A stretch of 64,000 nt of DNA from an uncultured Nesterenkonia sp. GTDB taxonomy: Bacteria; Actinomycetota; Actinomycetes; Actinomycetales; Micrococcaceae. This document shows, piece after piece, positions 9,681-19,718 of this stretch. Position numbers and translations under genes: made by a program. The DNA is taken from NCBI GenBank assembly GCA_947494195.1, contig CANLUC010000003.1:186001-250000 (forward strand), read 5' to 3'. Below the pieces are notes generated by a model. It saw nothing but the letters and a program-made list of their open reading frames with translations, was not told the DNA's origin and did not search any database. Within the stretch, counting starts at the first letter, position 1. Each line of letters begins with the position of its first letter.

Positions 9681-10442
9681 CTAGCCGTTCGCCGCCAGGA
9701 AATCCTCGGCGCCTCCGACGAGCTCGGTGTGGCCCTGCTCGAGGTCCTCACGTCCCACCAGCGCTGCGATCTCCGCCGCGAACTCCTCGACGCTGTAGAG
9801 CCGACCAGCGGCTTCACGGCGGGAGGCGATCGCGCCCGGCTCCGCGCGTTCGAGCAGCGTCGCTGTGATCGTGCCTTCGATCATGTCCCCCGAGACCACG
9901 GTGAGCGTGATGCCCTTGGCGTCGAGCTCCGGGATGAGTTCCAGGAGCGCGTCCTCACCGGCCCGCTTGGACCGGGCCACGGGCTCGTAGGAGTCCATCG
10001 TGGCGGTCTGCTTGATGAAGTGCGCCTGGTGGCTGGTGACGAACACGATCTGGCTGCCCTCGGGCATCACCTGGATCGCCGTGCGCGCCATCTGGACCTG
10101 GGCGTCGCGGTTGAGCATCAGAGCGTAGTCCTCGCCGCGGCCGGACTCCATTCCACCGGAGGCGTTGAGCACGAGCAGATCCAGCGAGCCGAAGTTCTCC
10201 ACGGCGGCATCCACCAGGGCCTGCGCGCCGGCCGCCTCGGTCAGGTCCGCACCGACGGCGACGGCGCGACCGCCGGCCTCTTCGATGCCGGCCACCACCT
10301 TCTTTGCCCGGGGGGCTTTCTGTCGATAGTTGATCACGACGCCGGCTCCGCGGGCGCCGAGCAGCGCTGCGGTGGCGGCGCCGATGCCGCGGGAGGATCC
10401 GGTGATGATGGCGCCGGTTCCGGCCAGGTCCTGCTGTGTCAT
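9681..10442 (-). CDS. Short-chain dehydrogenase/reductase with atypical active-site spacing
   Basis: 253 residues with a classical N-terminal cofactor loop TGSSRGIG (14-21) and NASGG in place of NNAG (93-97). The catalytic Ser is plausible in VTSH (S137). The usual YxxxK is replaced by SYEPVARSK: Tyr152 and Lys159 are seven apart, and the position four before the Lys is Val155. I believe this YEPVARSK form recurs in an actinobacterial subfamily, so it is probably not an error. The substrate is unknown. It lies 67 bases downstream of the FabG-type gene on the same strand and is probably cotranscribed with it. Confidence 0.75.
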   Translation of the reverse strand: MTQQDLAGTGAIITGSSRGIGAATAALLGARGAGVVINYRQKAPRAKKVVAGIEEAGGRAVAVGADLTEAAGAQALVDAAVENFGSLDLLVLNASGGMESGRGEDYALMLNRDAQVQMARTAIQVMPEGSQIVFVTSHQAHFIKQTATMDSYEPVARSKRAGEDALLELIPELDAKGITLTVVSGDMIEGTITATLLERAEPGAIASRREAAGRLYSVEEFAAEIAALVGREDLEQGHTELVGGAEDFLAANG

Positions 10443-10509
10443 GAGTTCTTCCTCAGTTCTGCGTCGTGTTGTGCTGTCTCGCGTGCGGCGGTCGCCGCAG
10501 CTCGAAAGG

Positions 10510-11298
<789 letters not shown>

Positions 11299-11312
11299 CT
11301 ATGTCAGCGGCT

Positions 11313-11332
11313 ATGTGACCGTCGCGTCACAT
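11313..11332. promoter_or_regulatory. CRP-family (cAMP receptor type) palindrome
   Basis: ATGTGAC-N6-GTCACAT is a perfect 20-base dyad matching the CRP consensus TGTGA-N6-TCACA used by Crp/GlxR in actinobacteria. It lies between fabG (start 11217, minus strand) and DUF3099 (start 11372, plus strand). Its centre is about 49 bases before the predicted leaderless start of the DUF3099 gene. Confidence 0.65.
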
Positions 11333-11371
11333 CGCCGACCAGCCTCCAGGTTCGGCGCCTAGACTGTCCGG

Positions 11372-11845
11372 GTGAGCGAACAGGTCCACTCGATCACTGA
11401 TGCACCGCAGAAGCACAGTGACGAGCAGCACGGGAGAATGGTCCGCTATGCGGTGTCGATGGGCATCCGCATGGTGTGCTTCATCCTTGCGGTGATCCTG
11501 CAGAACTGGATGACCTGGGTCCTGCTCGCCCTCGCGGTGGTGCTGCCCTACGTGGCCGTGACCACGGCGAATGTCGGTGGTGACCGCTATATGCGGCGCA
11601 GCGAGTCTGAGGATCTCGAATCCCCCTCCCTGCTGGGCACCTCTCATGAAGAGGCCCCGGCAGCGGCCGATCGTCAGTGGTGGGAGGACGAGGAGGACGC
11701 CCGGGATGAGGACGCCGACTCCGAGGGTTATGCCGCGCGGCCCGAGGTCATCGCTGGAGAACTCGAGGACCCCGAGGTTTCCGAAGACACGGACGACACC
11801 GACGGCACGGAAGACACCGACGAGGAACAGGACGAACGCCGCTGA
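11372..11845 (+). CDS. DUF3099 family membrane protein
   Basis: 157 residues. Two adjacent hydrophobic segments at about 27-45 and 47-65 (YAVSMGIRMVCFILAVILQ and WVLLALAVVLPYVAVTTA) match the DUF3099 core; the C-terminal half is a strongly acidic Asp/Glu/Thr tail. Function is unknown. The GTG start is six bases after a TAGACT -10-like element (11360-11365), so the mRNA is probably leaderless. A CRP-type palindrome lies just upstream. It is the first gene of a tight group with the Cys-motif protein and SURF1. Confidence 0.8.
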   Translation: MSEQVHSITDAPQKHSDEQHGRMVRYAVSMGIRMVCFILAVILQNWMTWVLLALAVVLPYVAVTTANVGGDRYMRRSESEDLESPSLLGTSHEEAPAAADRQWWEDEEDARDEDADSEGYAARPEVIAGELEDPEVSEDTDDTDGTEDTDEEQDERR

Positions 11846-12129
11846 TGGATCTGCTCAACAGCCTCGGCCGCGCGGAGCCGGGCCCGCAGTCCCCCGAGTG
11901 CTCTCGGAAGGGCTGCCGGAACGCCGCAGACTGGCAGGTGCTGTGGAACAACCCCAAGATCCATGACCCCGATCGGCGCAAGGTCTGGCTCGCCTGCGAC
12001 GAACACCGCGGGTGGTTGGAGAACTTCCTCGCCCAGCGACTGTTCTGGCGCAGCACCGAGCCCCTGGCCGGCGCTGACGCGGATCCCGGGACGGTCGGCC
12101 CCGACGACGAGCCTCCGGTCCACCCATGA
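11845..12129 (+). CDS. Small conserved Cys/His-motif protein, unknown function
   Basis: 94 residues. It contains CSRKGCRNAADW near the N-terminus and WLACDEHRGWLENFL about 30 residues later, a C-x4-C...C-x2-H arrangement that could bind zinc. I recognise it as a conserved actinobacterial small protein next to SURF1; I cannot assign a function. The ATG shares one base with the stop of the DUF3099 gene, and its stop overlaps the start of the SURF1 gene in ATGA, so the three genes are translationally linked. Confidence 0.75.
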   Translation: MDLLNSLGRAEPGPQSPECSRKGCRNAADWQVLWNNPKIHDPDRRKVWLACDEHRGWLENFLAQRLFWRSTEPLAGADADPGTVGPDDEPPVHP

Positions 12130-13058
12130 CGCGCTACCGCTTTCTGCTGACCCCCACCTGGCTCGGGTGGCTTGCCATCTGCACGCTCTTCGCCGTGGCC
12201 TGCGTGTTCCTGGGCCAGTGGCAGATCGACCGGCGCGAGGCCTCGCTGGAAGAGATCAACCGCATCGTCTCCAACTACGACGCCGACCCGGTGCCCTACT
12301 CCGAGGCCCGAGAGCTCTTCGACGCAGCCGAGGCCGACGACGAATGGACCGTGGTCGAGCTGACCGGCGAGTACCTCGAGGACGACTCCCGACTCGTCAG
12401 GAACCGGGCGCACCGCGGGTCCGTGGGCTACGAGTCACTGGTGCCTTTCTCCGTGACCGGCACCGACGACGTGGTGGTCATTGACCGCGGATGGCTGCCC
12501 ACTGACAGCTCGGATGGTTCCCGTCCCGAGTACTCCCCTGCGCCGCCTGAGGGCGAGGTCGATCTGGTGGCTCGCATCCGACCCGCCGAGCCGGCCATCA
12601 ACCGTGGTGCTCCCGAGGGCCAGTTGGCCTCGATCGATCTTCAGGAGTATCAGGATGAGCTGGGCTACAGCCTCCTCACCGGCGGCTACGGACTCATGGC
12701 CGAGGAATCGCCCGCCCCAGAGACGGCGCCGCGACAGCTGACCCGTCCCTCCATGGAGGAGGGACCCCATCTGTCCTATTCGATGCAGTGGCTCACCTTC
12801 GGCCTGTTGGGCTTCATCGGCTGGGGCTACGCCGCGCGAATCCACGCCCGCAATCGGGACTTCGATGAGGCGGAGGCCGCGGCGAGCGGGACCACTCCGC
12901 ACGCGATCTCCGAAGATGGCGGCCCGCTGCATGCCGCCTCCCCGGTGCCGGCGCAGGATCGAGTGCGCGAGGCCAATCGGCGTCGCCGGATCACGACTGG
13001 ACGGCTCTCGGACGAGGACCTCGAGGACGCCTGGGTCGACCAGCGGCTGGGCCGCTGA
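12126..13058 (+). CDS. SURF1 family protein (cytochrome oxidase assembly)
   Basis: 310 residues with the SURF1 layout: transmembrane helix 1 at about 10-30 (WLGWLAICTLFAVACVFLGQWQ), the RR motif after it (IDRREASLEEI), an extracytoplasmic domain with VIDRGWLP, and helix 2 near 220-240 (LTFGLLGFIGWGYAARIHA). SURF1 helps insert heme A or copper into cytochrome aa3 oxidase. A heme A synthase is encoded at 36.3 kb in this window, but no oxidase subunit is present. The C-terminal cytoplasmic tail of about 70 residues is acidic and then Arg-rich. Confidence 0.88.
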   Translation: MTRYRFLLTPTWLGWLAICTLFAVACVFLGQWQIDRREASLEEINRIVSNYDADPVPYSEARELFDAAEADDEWTVVELTGEYLEDDSRLVRNRAHRGSVGYESLVPFSVTGTDDVVVIDRGWLPTDSSDGSRPEYSPAPPEGEVDLVARIRPAEPAINRGAPEGQLASIDLQEYQDELGYSLLTGGYGLMAEESPAPETAPRQLTRPSMEEGPHLSYSMQWLTFGLLGFIGWGYAARIHARNRDFDEAEAAASGTTPHAISEDGGPLHAASPVPAQDRVREANRRRRITTGRLSDEDLEDAWVDQRLGR

Positions 13059-13061
13059 GCC

Positions 13062-14204
13062 TCACCCGGCGGGCGGCAGTTCATCTCCGGCGCAGGAGGC
13101 GACCTCCCACCAGTGCAGAGACTCGTCGTCGAGCTGCCAGTGCGCGATCTTCGGGCCCAGGCTGGTCTCAGCAGTGAACCACCAGGTCTCCCCCGGGTTC
13201 CACCCCGCGATCACACTGGCCGTGTCTTTCCCCACCGGGATGGCGAGACCGGCACTTCTCAGGTAGCCCGCGACGCTGAGGTGCACGCCGTCGTACTCTT
13301 TCGACACAGCTTCCCAGTCGGGAATCAGCCACCGCCCCGCTCTTCCGGTGGTGCGATACCAGTCATGGCGCTTCTCTGCGGTGACCTCCAGCGGGAAACG
13401 TTCGCAGAGCACCACCCAGTCCTGGGCAACGCGGATCTCATAGACAGTGGGGGCTCCTGAGACCCAGAGCCGGCGCGTGTGGGCGGTCTCCCAGCCGAAG
13501 CCGTCCTCGAAGAAGTATAGGACCGCCGGTGCGTGATCGGAGAACCGCGCGGTGCTGCGCAGCAGTTTCTCCGGCGGTCGGGACCACCACACTCCGCCAT
13601 AGCTCGCCGCAGGGTCCTGCGGACGGTCGCGCCGTGCCCGAAGCTCCAGGGCCTGCTGCTCCGCACGCCAGTCCGAGAGCACCTGCGTGGGTTCGCCTGA
13701 GTGGTCGTATCCGGGGATCTCTGGCCACTGCACGCAGGCCTGGTCCTCCAGCACCACGGGCTCGTTCCACCACCTCGTCTGCGAAGAATCGAGAAGGTGA
13801 CCGGCTACGCGCAGCAGAGCGCCGCGCAGCTCTGCGGAGCCGGCGAGCAGGTCCTCACCCTCAGGCTCCTGCCAATAACGGGCGAACGCCACGACATCGC
13901 CAAGGACAAGACGCAGCAGATCCTCGGTGGGCTCCTCCAGATTTGTGGCGTCCAGGGCCCGTGCGACCTCGGCAGGACCGACCGCGGTCGACAGGACGCG
14001 GACCGGGGAGCCGAAGACCGGCCATCGGGACATGAGCCGGCCACGGTGTTCTCCCTCGGGCTCGAGCGCGGTCGCCGCCTCGTGGACCGTGCCGGCGAGC
14101 TCAGAGGGGCTCGGGTCCGAACGCCGCTCGGAGGCCAGCGCGAACTCCAACAGCAGTCGGCGTCCGCGCGGACCATCAAGCAGGGTGTCGGGGGTCAGAG
14201 CCAT
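13062..14204 (-). CDS. Unrecognised 380-residue protein, Trp-rich
   Basis: I do not recognise a family. It is soluble: no signal peptide or membrane segment. It is rich in Trp, with clusters such as TRWWNEP, GGVWWSRPP, GETWWFTAE and SLHWWEVASC. The N-terminal third is helical and acidic; the C-terminal two-thirds looks like beta-structure. Coding use is typical of the neighbourhood. The ATG at 14204 is six bases after TAGGCT (minus strand, 14216-14211), so it is probably leaderless. It is convergent with SURF1, three bases apart, and has no operon partner. Confidence 0.7.
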   Translation of the reverse strand: MALTPDTLLDGPRGRRLLLEFALASERRSDPSPSELAGTVHEAATALEPEGEHRGRLMSRWPVFGSPVRVLSTAVGPAEVARALDATNLEEPTEDLLRLVLGDVVAFARYWQEPEGEDLLAGSAELRGALLRVAGHLLDSSQTRWWNEPVVLEDQACVQWPEIPGYDHSGEPTQVLSDWRAEQQALELRARRDRPQDPAASYGGVWWSRPPEKLLRSTARFSDHAPAVLYFFEDGFGWETAHTRRLWVSGAPTVYEIRVAQDWVVLCERFPLEVTAEKRHDWYRTTGRAGRWLIPDWEAVSKEYDGVHLSVAGYLRSAGLAIPVGKDTASVIAGWNPGETWWFTAETSLGPKIAHWQLDDESLHWWEVASCAGDELPPAG

Positions 14205-14284
14205 GCGCTCAGCCTAGCGACCAGGGACCTGGACCGCTCGGATCAGTCTTGCGTGATCAAGCCATCCCCAGCGGGACAGCGTGA

Positions 14285-15883
<1,599 letters not shown>

Positions 15884-15939
15884 CGGTGCAGTTTCCCTTC
15901 GGGCCGCGCAGAGCGCGCCGGCCTGACAACTTTGAATAG

Positions 15940-16638
15940 GTGGGTTCAGTGGACAACCCTTCCAGTGTAACGACGACCCTGGATGCAGCCGCATTCGACG
16001 TCGACACCTCAGCCGGCGACAGGCGACGCATCCTGCACCCGGTGACCCTGAGCCTGCCCGAACATCGCATCGCCGTGATCGGCGCCAATGGGTCGGGAAA
16101 GTCCACGCTGCTGCGCCTCATCGCCGGACTCGTGGCGCCCAGCTCGGGATCGGTCCAGCTCAGCCCCGCCGGCGTGCGGACCGGGTTCATCTTCGCGAAC
16201 CCGCAGGCACAGCTGATCATGCCCGTGGTCGGCGAGGACATCGCCTTTTCGCTGCGCAGGAGCATCAGCTCGGCAGCGGAGCGTCGGAACCGCAGCCGTG
16301 AGATCTTGGACACTATGGGCCTGGGTGACCGGGAGGAGTCCAGCATCTACGACCTGTCCTCCGGAGAGCGGCAGAAGGTGGCGCTGGCCGGAGTCCTCGC
16401 CGCGGAGCCGCAGCTGGTGCTCGCCGACGAGCCCACCACGCTGCTGGACCTGCGCAGCACCGTGGAGTTCACCCAGATGCTGATGAACCTGGCACCCCCG
16501 ATGATCGTGGCCACCCACGACCTCAGCCTGGCGGCGCGGGCGCAGCGGGTGCTGGTCTTCGATCACGGCCACCTGATCGCGGACGGCCCGCCGCACGAGT
16601 CCATCCCGTACTACCGTGCACTCGCCGGGTCTGACTGA
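15940..16638 (+). CDS. ECF-type transporter ATPase (CbiO/BioM-like), orphan
   Basis: A 232-residue single ABC ATPase: Walker A GANGSGKST, the NPQAQL Q-loop, signature LSSGERQK, Walker B LVLADEPTT and switch HD in ATHD. The NPQ(A)Q form is typical of energy-coupling-factor A subunits such as BioM and CbiO. No T subunit or substrate-binding S protein is adjacent; the next gene is convergent. It might serve a biotin, cobalt or other vitamin importer encoded elsewhere. GTG at 15940 or GTG at 15949 could be the start; neither ribosome site is decisive. Confidence 0.75.
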   Translation: MGSVDNPSSVTTTLDAAAFDVDTSAGDRRRILHPVTLSLPEHRIAVIGANGSGKSTLLRLIAGLVAPSSGSVQLSPAGVRTGFIFANPQAQLIMPVVGEDIAFSLRRSISSAAERRNRSREILDTMGLGDREESSIYDLSSGERQKVALAGVLAAEPQLVLADEPTTLLDLRSTVEFTQMLMNLAPPMIVATHDLSLAARAQRVLVFDHGHLIADGPPHESIPYYRALAGSD

Positions 16639-16657
16639 GCCGGATCTGAGCCGGATC
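16636..16657. repeat. Tandem 11-base direct repeat at convergent gene ends
   Basis: TGAGCCGGATC occurs twice back to back (16636-16646 and 16647-16657). The first copy carries the stop codon of the ECF-type ATPase, and the second overlaps the minus-strand stop of the sugar transferase. It looks like a small local duplication. Confidence 0.6.
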
Positions 16658-18116
16658 AGTAGGCGCCGGACCCTCCGACGACTGCCTGCACCGTGCGCAG
16701 CACGATCACGATGTCCCCCATCAGCGACCAGTTCTCCACGTAGTACAGATCCAGACGCACGCTCTCCTCCCAGCTGAGGTCGGAACGACCGGCGACCTGC
16801 CAGAGCCCGGTGATCCCTGGCTTGACGAGCATCCGCCGGTGGGTGGTGTCATCGTAGGCCTCCACCTCCTGGGGCAGGGGCGGACGGGGTCCCACGACCG
16901 ACATCTCACCGCGCAGCACGTTGTAGAACTGCGGCAGCTCATCAAAGCTGAGTCTGCGCAGCACCGCACCGACCCGGGTGACGCGAGGATCCTTGCGCAT
17001 CTTGAAGAGCACGCCGTTTCCCTCTGAGAGGGTCTGCAGCATCGAAAGGTGCTTCTCTGCGTCCACGACCATCGAGCGGAACTTCAGCATCGAGAAGCGC
17101 GAGTGGTCGATCCCGACGCGTTCCTGACGGAAGAGCACCGGCCCCGTGCTGTCCAGCTTGACCCAGACGGCGATCACCAGCAGCAGCGGCGAGAGCAGGA
17201 GAAGCGCCGTCGCGGAGACGACGATATCGAAGGCGCGCTTGGTGATCCGCCCCATGCTCGACATCCGGGGGTACGCCACGTACAGCATCGGAACGCCGCC
17301 GACCATATGGGATTCGATGCGAGAGCCCGCGACCTCGGAGATCGAAGGAACCACGACCAGGTTCACATCCAGGGCTTCCAGCGCCCAGCCCAGTTCGCGG
17401 ACCGACTCGGGAGGCAGGAAATCGGTCTCGGTGAGCATCACCAGGTCCGCAGCACTGCGTGTGACCACATCGATGATCTTCGCCACGGTGCGCCCCGGAT
17501 CTGTGACTCCGCCGTCCGCATGGACAATGCCTTCGGTGTAGGTGGCCGTGACCGTGGTTCCCGTGGAGGTCTTGGACCCCTCCACCGCGGAGACCACATG
17601 GCGCACCTTCCGAGGATCACCGACGACGACGACGCGGTGCGTCCACTCACCGTGACGCCATCGATCCAGGAGATACCGGCGCCACAGGTGCCTGCCGAGC
17701 AGGAGACCCGCGGCCCCGAGCGGCAGCGAGACGGTGGTGTGCTCGCGGGGCACGTCGAGGTCGAGCACGACGACGGCGACGAAGAAGACGCCGAAGGTCA
17801 CGAAGGTTCCCACAAGGACCCGCCGATACTCGGTGAGTCCCGAACCGATCTGCTTCCAGTCGCGGGACCTGCCCAGACCGAGCACGAGGACCCACAGCGC
17901 CCCCAGTCCCAGCGTCATCCCCACCGGGTGCTGGCCCTGCAGCATGAGACCGTGCACCGCCCCGAGGACACCGGCGACGACGGCGAGATCCGTGACGAGC
18001 AGCCGCATGCCATAGCCGCTGTGCCACTCCCGTGCGGAAGCAGGCCCGGAGGGGGCCGTCATCCAGTCCGCGGCGCCACGACGTGCGGTGCTGACCGTCC
18101 TGGTCTGAGTGGTCAT
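16656..18116 (-). CDS. Polyprenyl-phosphate sugar-1-phosphate transferase (WbaP/WcaJ type)
   Basis: A 486-residue initiating glycosyltransferase for exopolysaccharide. The first half has about four membrane helices (from residue 38) and a CoA-binding-like domain (VVVVGDPRKVRHVV). The C-terminal 200 residues are the bacterial sugar transferase domain, entered by KRAFDIVVSATALLLL, with FRQERVG, RKDPRVTRVG, DELPQFYNVLRGEMSVVGPRPP and KPGITGLWQVAGRSDLSWEE. It transfers a sugar-1-phosphate to undecaprenyl phosphate. It is the last gene of the exopolysaccharide run and is separated from the flippase gene by a 69-base leader with a strong dyad. Confidence 0.9.
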   Translation of the reverse strand: MTTQTRTVSTARRGAADWMTAPSGPASAREWHSGYGMRLLVTDLAVVAGVLGAVHGLMLQGQHPVGMTLGLGALWVLVLGLGRSRDWKQIGSGLTEYRRVLVGTFVTFGVFFVAVVVLDLDVPREHTTVSLPLGAAGLLLGRHLWRRYLLDRWRHGEWTHRVVVVGDPRKVRHVVSAVEGSKTSTGTTVTATYTEGIVHADGGVTDPGRTVAKIIDVVTRSAADLVMLTETDFLPPESVRELGWALEALDVNLVVVPSISEVAGSRIESHMVGGVPMLYVAYPRMSSMGRITKRAFDIVVSATALLLLSPLLLVIAVWVKLDSTGPVLFRQERVGIDHSRFSMLKFRSMVVDAEKHLSMLQTLSEGNGVLFKMRKDPRVTRVGAVLRRLSFDELPQFYNVLRGEMSVVGPRPPLPQEVEAYDDTTHRRMLVKPGITGLWQVAGRSDLSWEESVRLDLYYVENWSLMGDIVIVLRTVQAVVGGSGAY

Positions 18117-18117
18117 G

Positions 18118-18153
18118 ACAGCACCCCCAGCGTCGCTGAGGCAAGGGTGCTGT
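18118..18153 (-). promoter_or_regulatory. Leader hairpin abutting the sugar transferase start
   Basis: ACAGCACCC (18118-18126) and GGGTGCTGT (18145-18153) are perfect 9-base complements with an 18-base loop. On the minus-strand mRNA the second arm ends one base before the ATG at 18116 and would cover the G-rich ribosome site. It could limit initiation of the last cistron. Confidence 0.45.
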
Positions 18154-18185
18154 GGTGCATGGGCGCTGCGAGACTGTGGTGCAAC

Positions 18186-19718
18186 TCAGTACTGCGCTCG
18201 GCTGGACTGTGGAACGAGTGATTCACGGTGTTCGCCTTTCTCTTGAACGGTGGGCGACTGAGCCGGTGCATGCTCAGGGTCAGGAAGTGGGGAGTCCGGT
18301 GAGACTCGATGGACCAGCCGGTGCGCCATCAGCAGTCCGGGGATCGCCTGGGCCAGGAGGACGCCGCAGGCCATGGAGATGCCGGGGGCGGCGGCACCGA
18401 GACCGAGCGAGACTCCGAGCACGGTTCCGGAGACCACCAGGATCAGCAGCGTCGAGGACATGGCGGCCTGCCGCCAGAATCCCTGCCGGTCGGTGAAGAG
18501 GTTCGCCTGGGTGAGGTGTACCGACTGGGCCACGAGTGCCGCGGCCATCCCGAGGACCACAGCCCAGGAGGGGGTGATCTCGCCGCCGGTCACCAGGGTC
18601 GCCACGGGGCGCGCCAGAAGGCCGAAGCCCAGCGCCGCGGCGCTGCCGAGTCCGATGAGCATGAGGTTCGCCCGGCGCCAGAGTCCAGGCTCGGGGTTCA
18701 CCGCGAATCTCGGCCAGAGGACGGTGGCAGACATGAACAGGACCGAATAGATCGGAAGGTACATCTGCAGAGCGATCGCATACTCGCTCAGGTCGCTGGG
18801 GCTCGCGATGCTCGCGAGCAGCACCCTTCCGTGCTGTTCGGAGAGCGCCAGCCCCGCCATCGCGATCAGCACCGGAAGACCCCCGAGGAGGATCCGTCGC
18901 ACAGTCGAGAAGAACCGCTCCTGCTCGAGTCCATTCCCGCTCGAGAGCTCCTCGTCGCCAGTCGTCGAACGGGCGCCGAGCTCTTGCTGTGCTGCCTCCT
19001 GTTCGGCATAGAGCCCGCGAAGCCCGATCCGGGGATGCAGGAACGCGAGGTAGGAGCAGATCGAGACAAAGGTCAGGGTGCTCACCGCCAGACCGACGGC
19101 CAGCCACGCCGGGGGCACGCCGAGCTCCCCGAGCAGGAGGATCATCAGCAGGTTTCCCCCGGGCGGAACCAGCCCCAGCAGCACCAGCAGATCGGAGCGG
19201 TCGCGGCCCACGAGGGTGCGGGCGGCGAGTCCGAGGGGCAGGCTCAGGAAGAAGATGCTCAGCACCATGCTCATCACGAGGTCGACCCGGGGAGCGAGGG
19301 TCTCCGGGACATCAAAGATGATCGACCATAGTCCGAAGACTCCTGCAAGCGTCGCCGTCGTCGCGCCGAGGAGTCCGACGACAGCAAGGACCAGGGCCGT
19401 TCGTCGGACCAGGATCCTGATCTCCTGCACAGCCTGCTTGCCGTCACTGGCACGCGCCACGGCTCGGGCCACCGCCGCGCCCAGCCCGAGATCGGCGAAC
19501 GGCAGCGCGATCTGCAGCTGCGCGATCATGGTGATGAATCCGTAGGCGAGCGCACCCGCGTAGTGCACGGTGAGCCCGGCGGAGGTCAGCGCAAAGGCCC
19601 CGCTGATCGGCAGCACTGCGGCGCGCAGCCCGGCCGTGCGCAGGAGCATGGTCGTCCAGCTGCGAGAAGCGGAACCAGCGCGAGGGCGGGCGGTGCGCCG
19701 CGGAGTCTCAGCCCGCAC
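18186..19718 (-). CDS. Polysaccharide flippase (Wzx / MATE-like)
   Basis: A 510-residue polytopic protein with about 12 hydrophobic helices, e.g. LPISGAFALTSAGLTVHYAG, ALVLAVVGLLGATTATLAGV and PVLIAMAGLALSEQHGRVLL. The N-terminal half resembles Wzx/polysaccharide-biosynthesis proteins, with the amphipathic PFADLGLGAAVARAVARA. It would move undecaprenyl-linked repeat units across the membrane. The start lies 11 bases inside the end of the upstream glycosyltransferase gene, so it is part of the same operon. An internal loop of about 40 charged residues (EQEAAQQELGARSTTGDEE) is notable. The exact start is uncertain. Confidence 0.82.
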   Translation of the reverse strand: MRAETPRRTARPRAGSASRSWTTMLLRTAGLRAAVLPISGAFALTSAGLTVHYAGALAYGFITMIAQLQIALPFADLGLGAAVARAVARASDGKQAVQEIRILVRRTALVLAVVGLLGATTATLAGVFGLWSIIFDVPETLAPRVDLVMSMVLSIFFLSLPLGLAARTLVGRDRSDLLVLLGLVPPGGNLLMILLLGELGVPPAWLAVGLAVSTLTFVSICSYLAFLHPRIGLRGLYAEQEAAQQELGARSTTGDEELSSGNGLEQERFFSTVRRILLGGLPVLIAMAGLALSEQHGRVLLASIASPSDLSEYAIALQMYLPIYSVLFMSATVLWPRFAVNPEPGLWRRANLMLIGLGSAAALGFGLLARPVATLVTGGEITPSWAVVLGMAAALVAQSVHLTQANLFTDRQGFWRQAAMSSTLLILVVSGTVLGVSLGLGAAAPGISMACGVLLAQAIPGLLMAHRLVHRVSPDSPLPDPEHAPAQSPTVQEKGEHRESLVPQSSRAQY

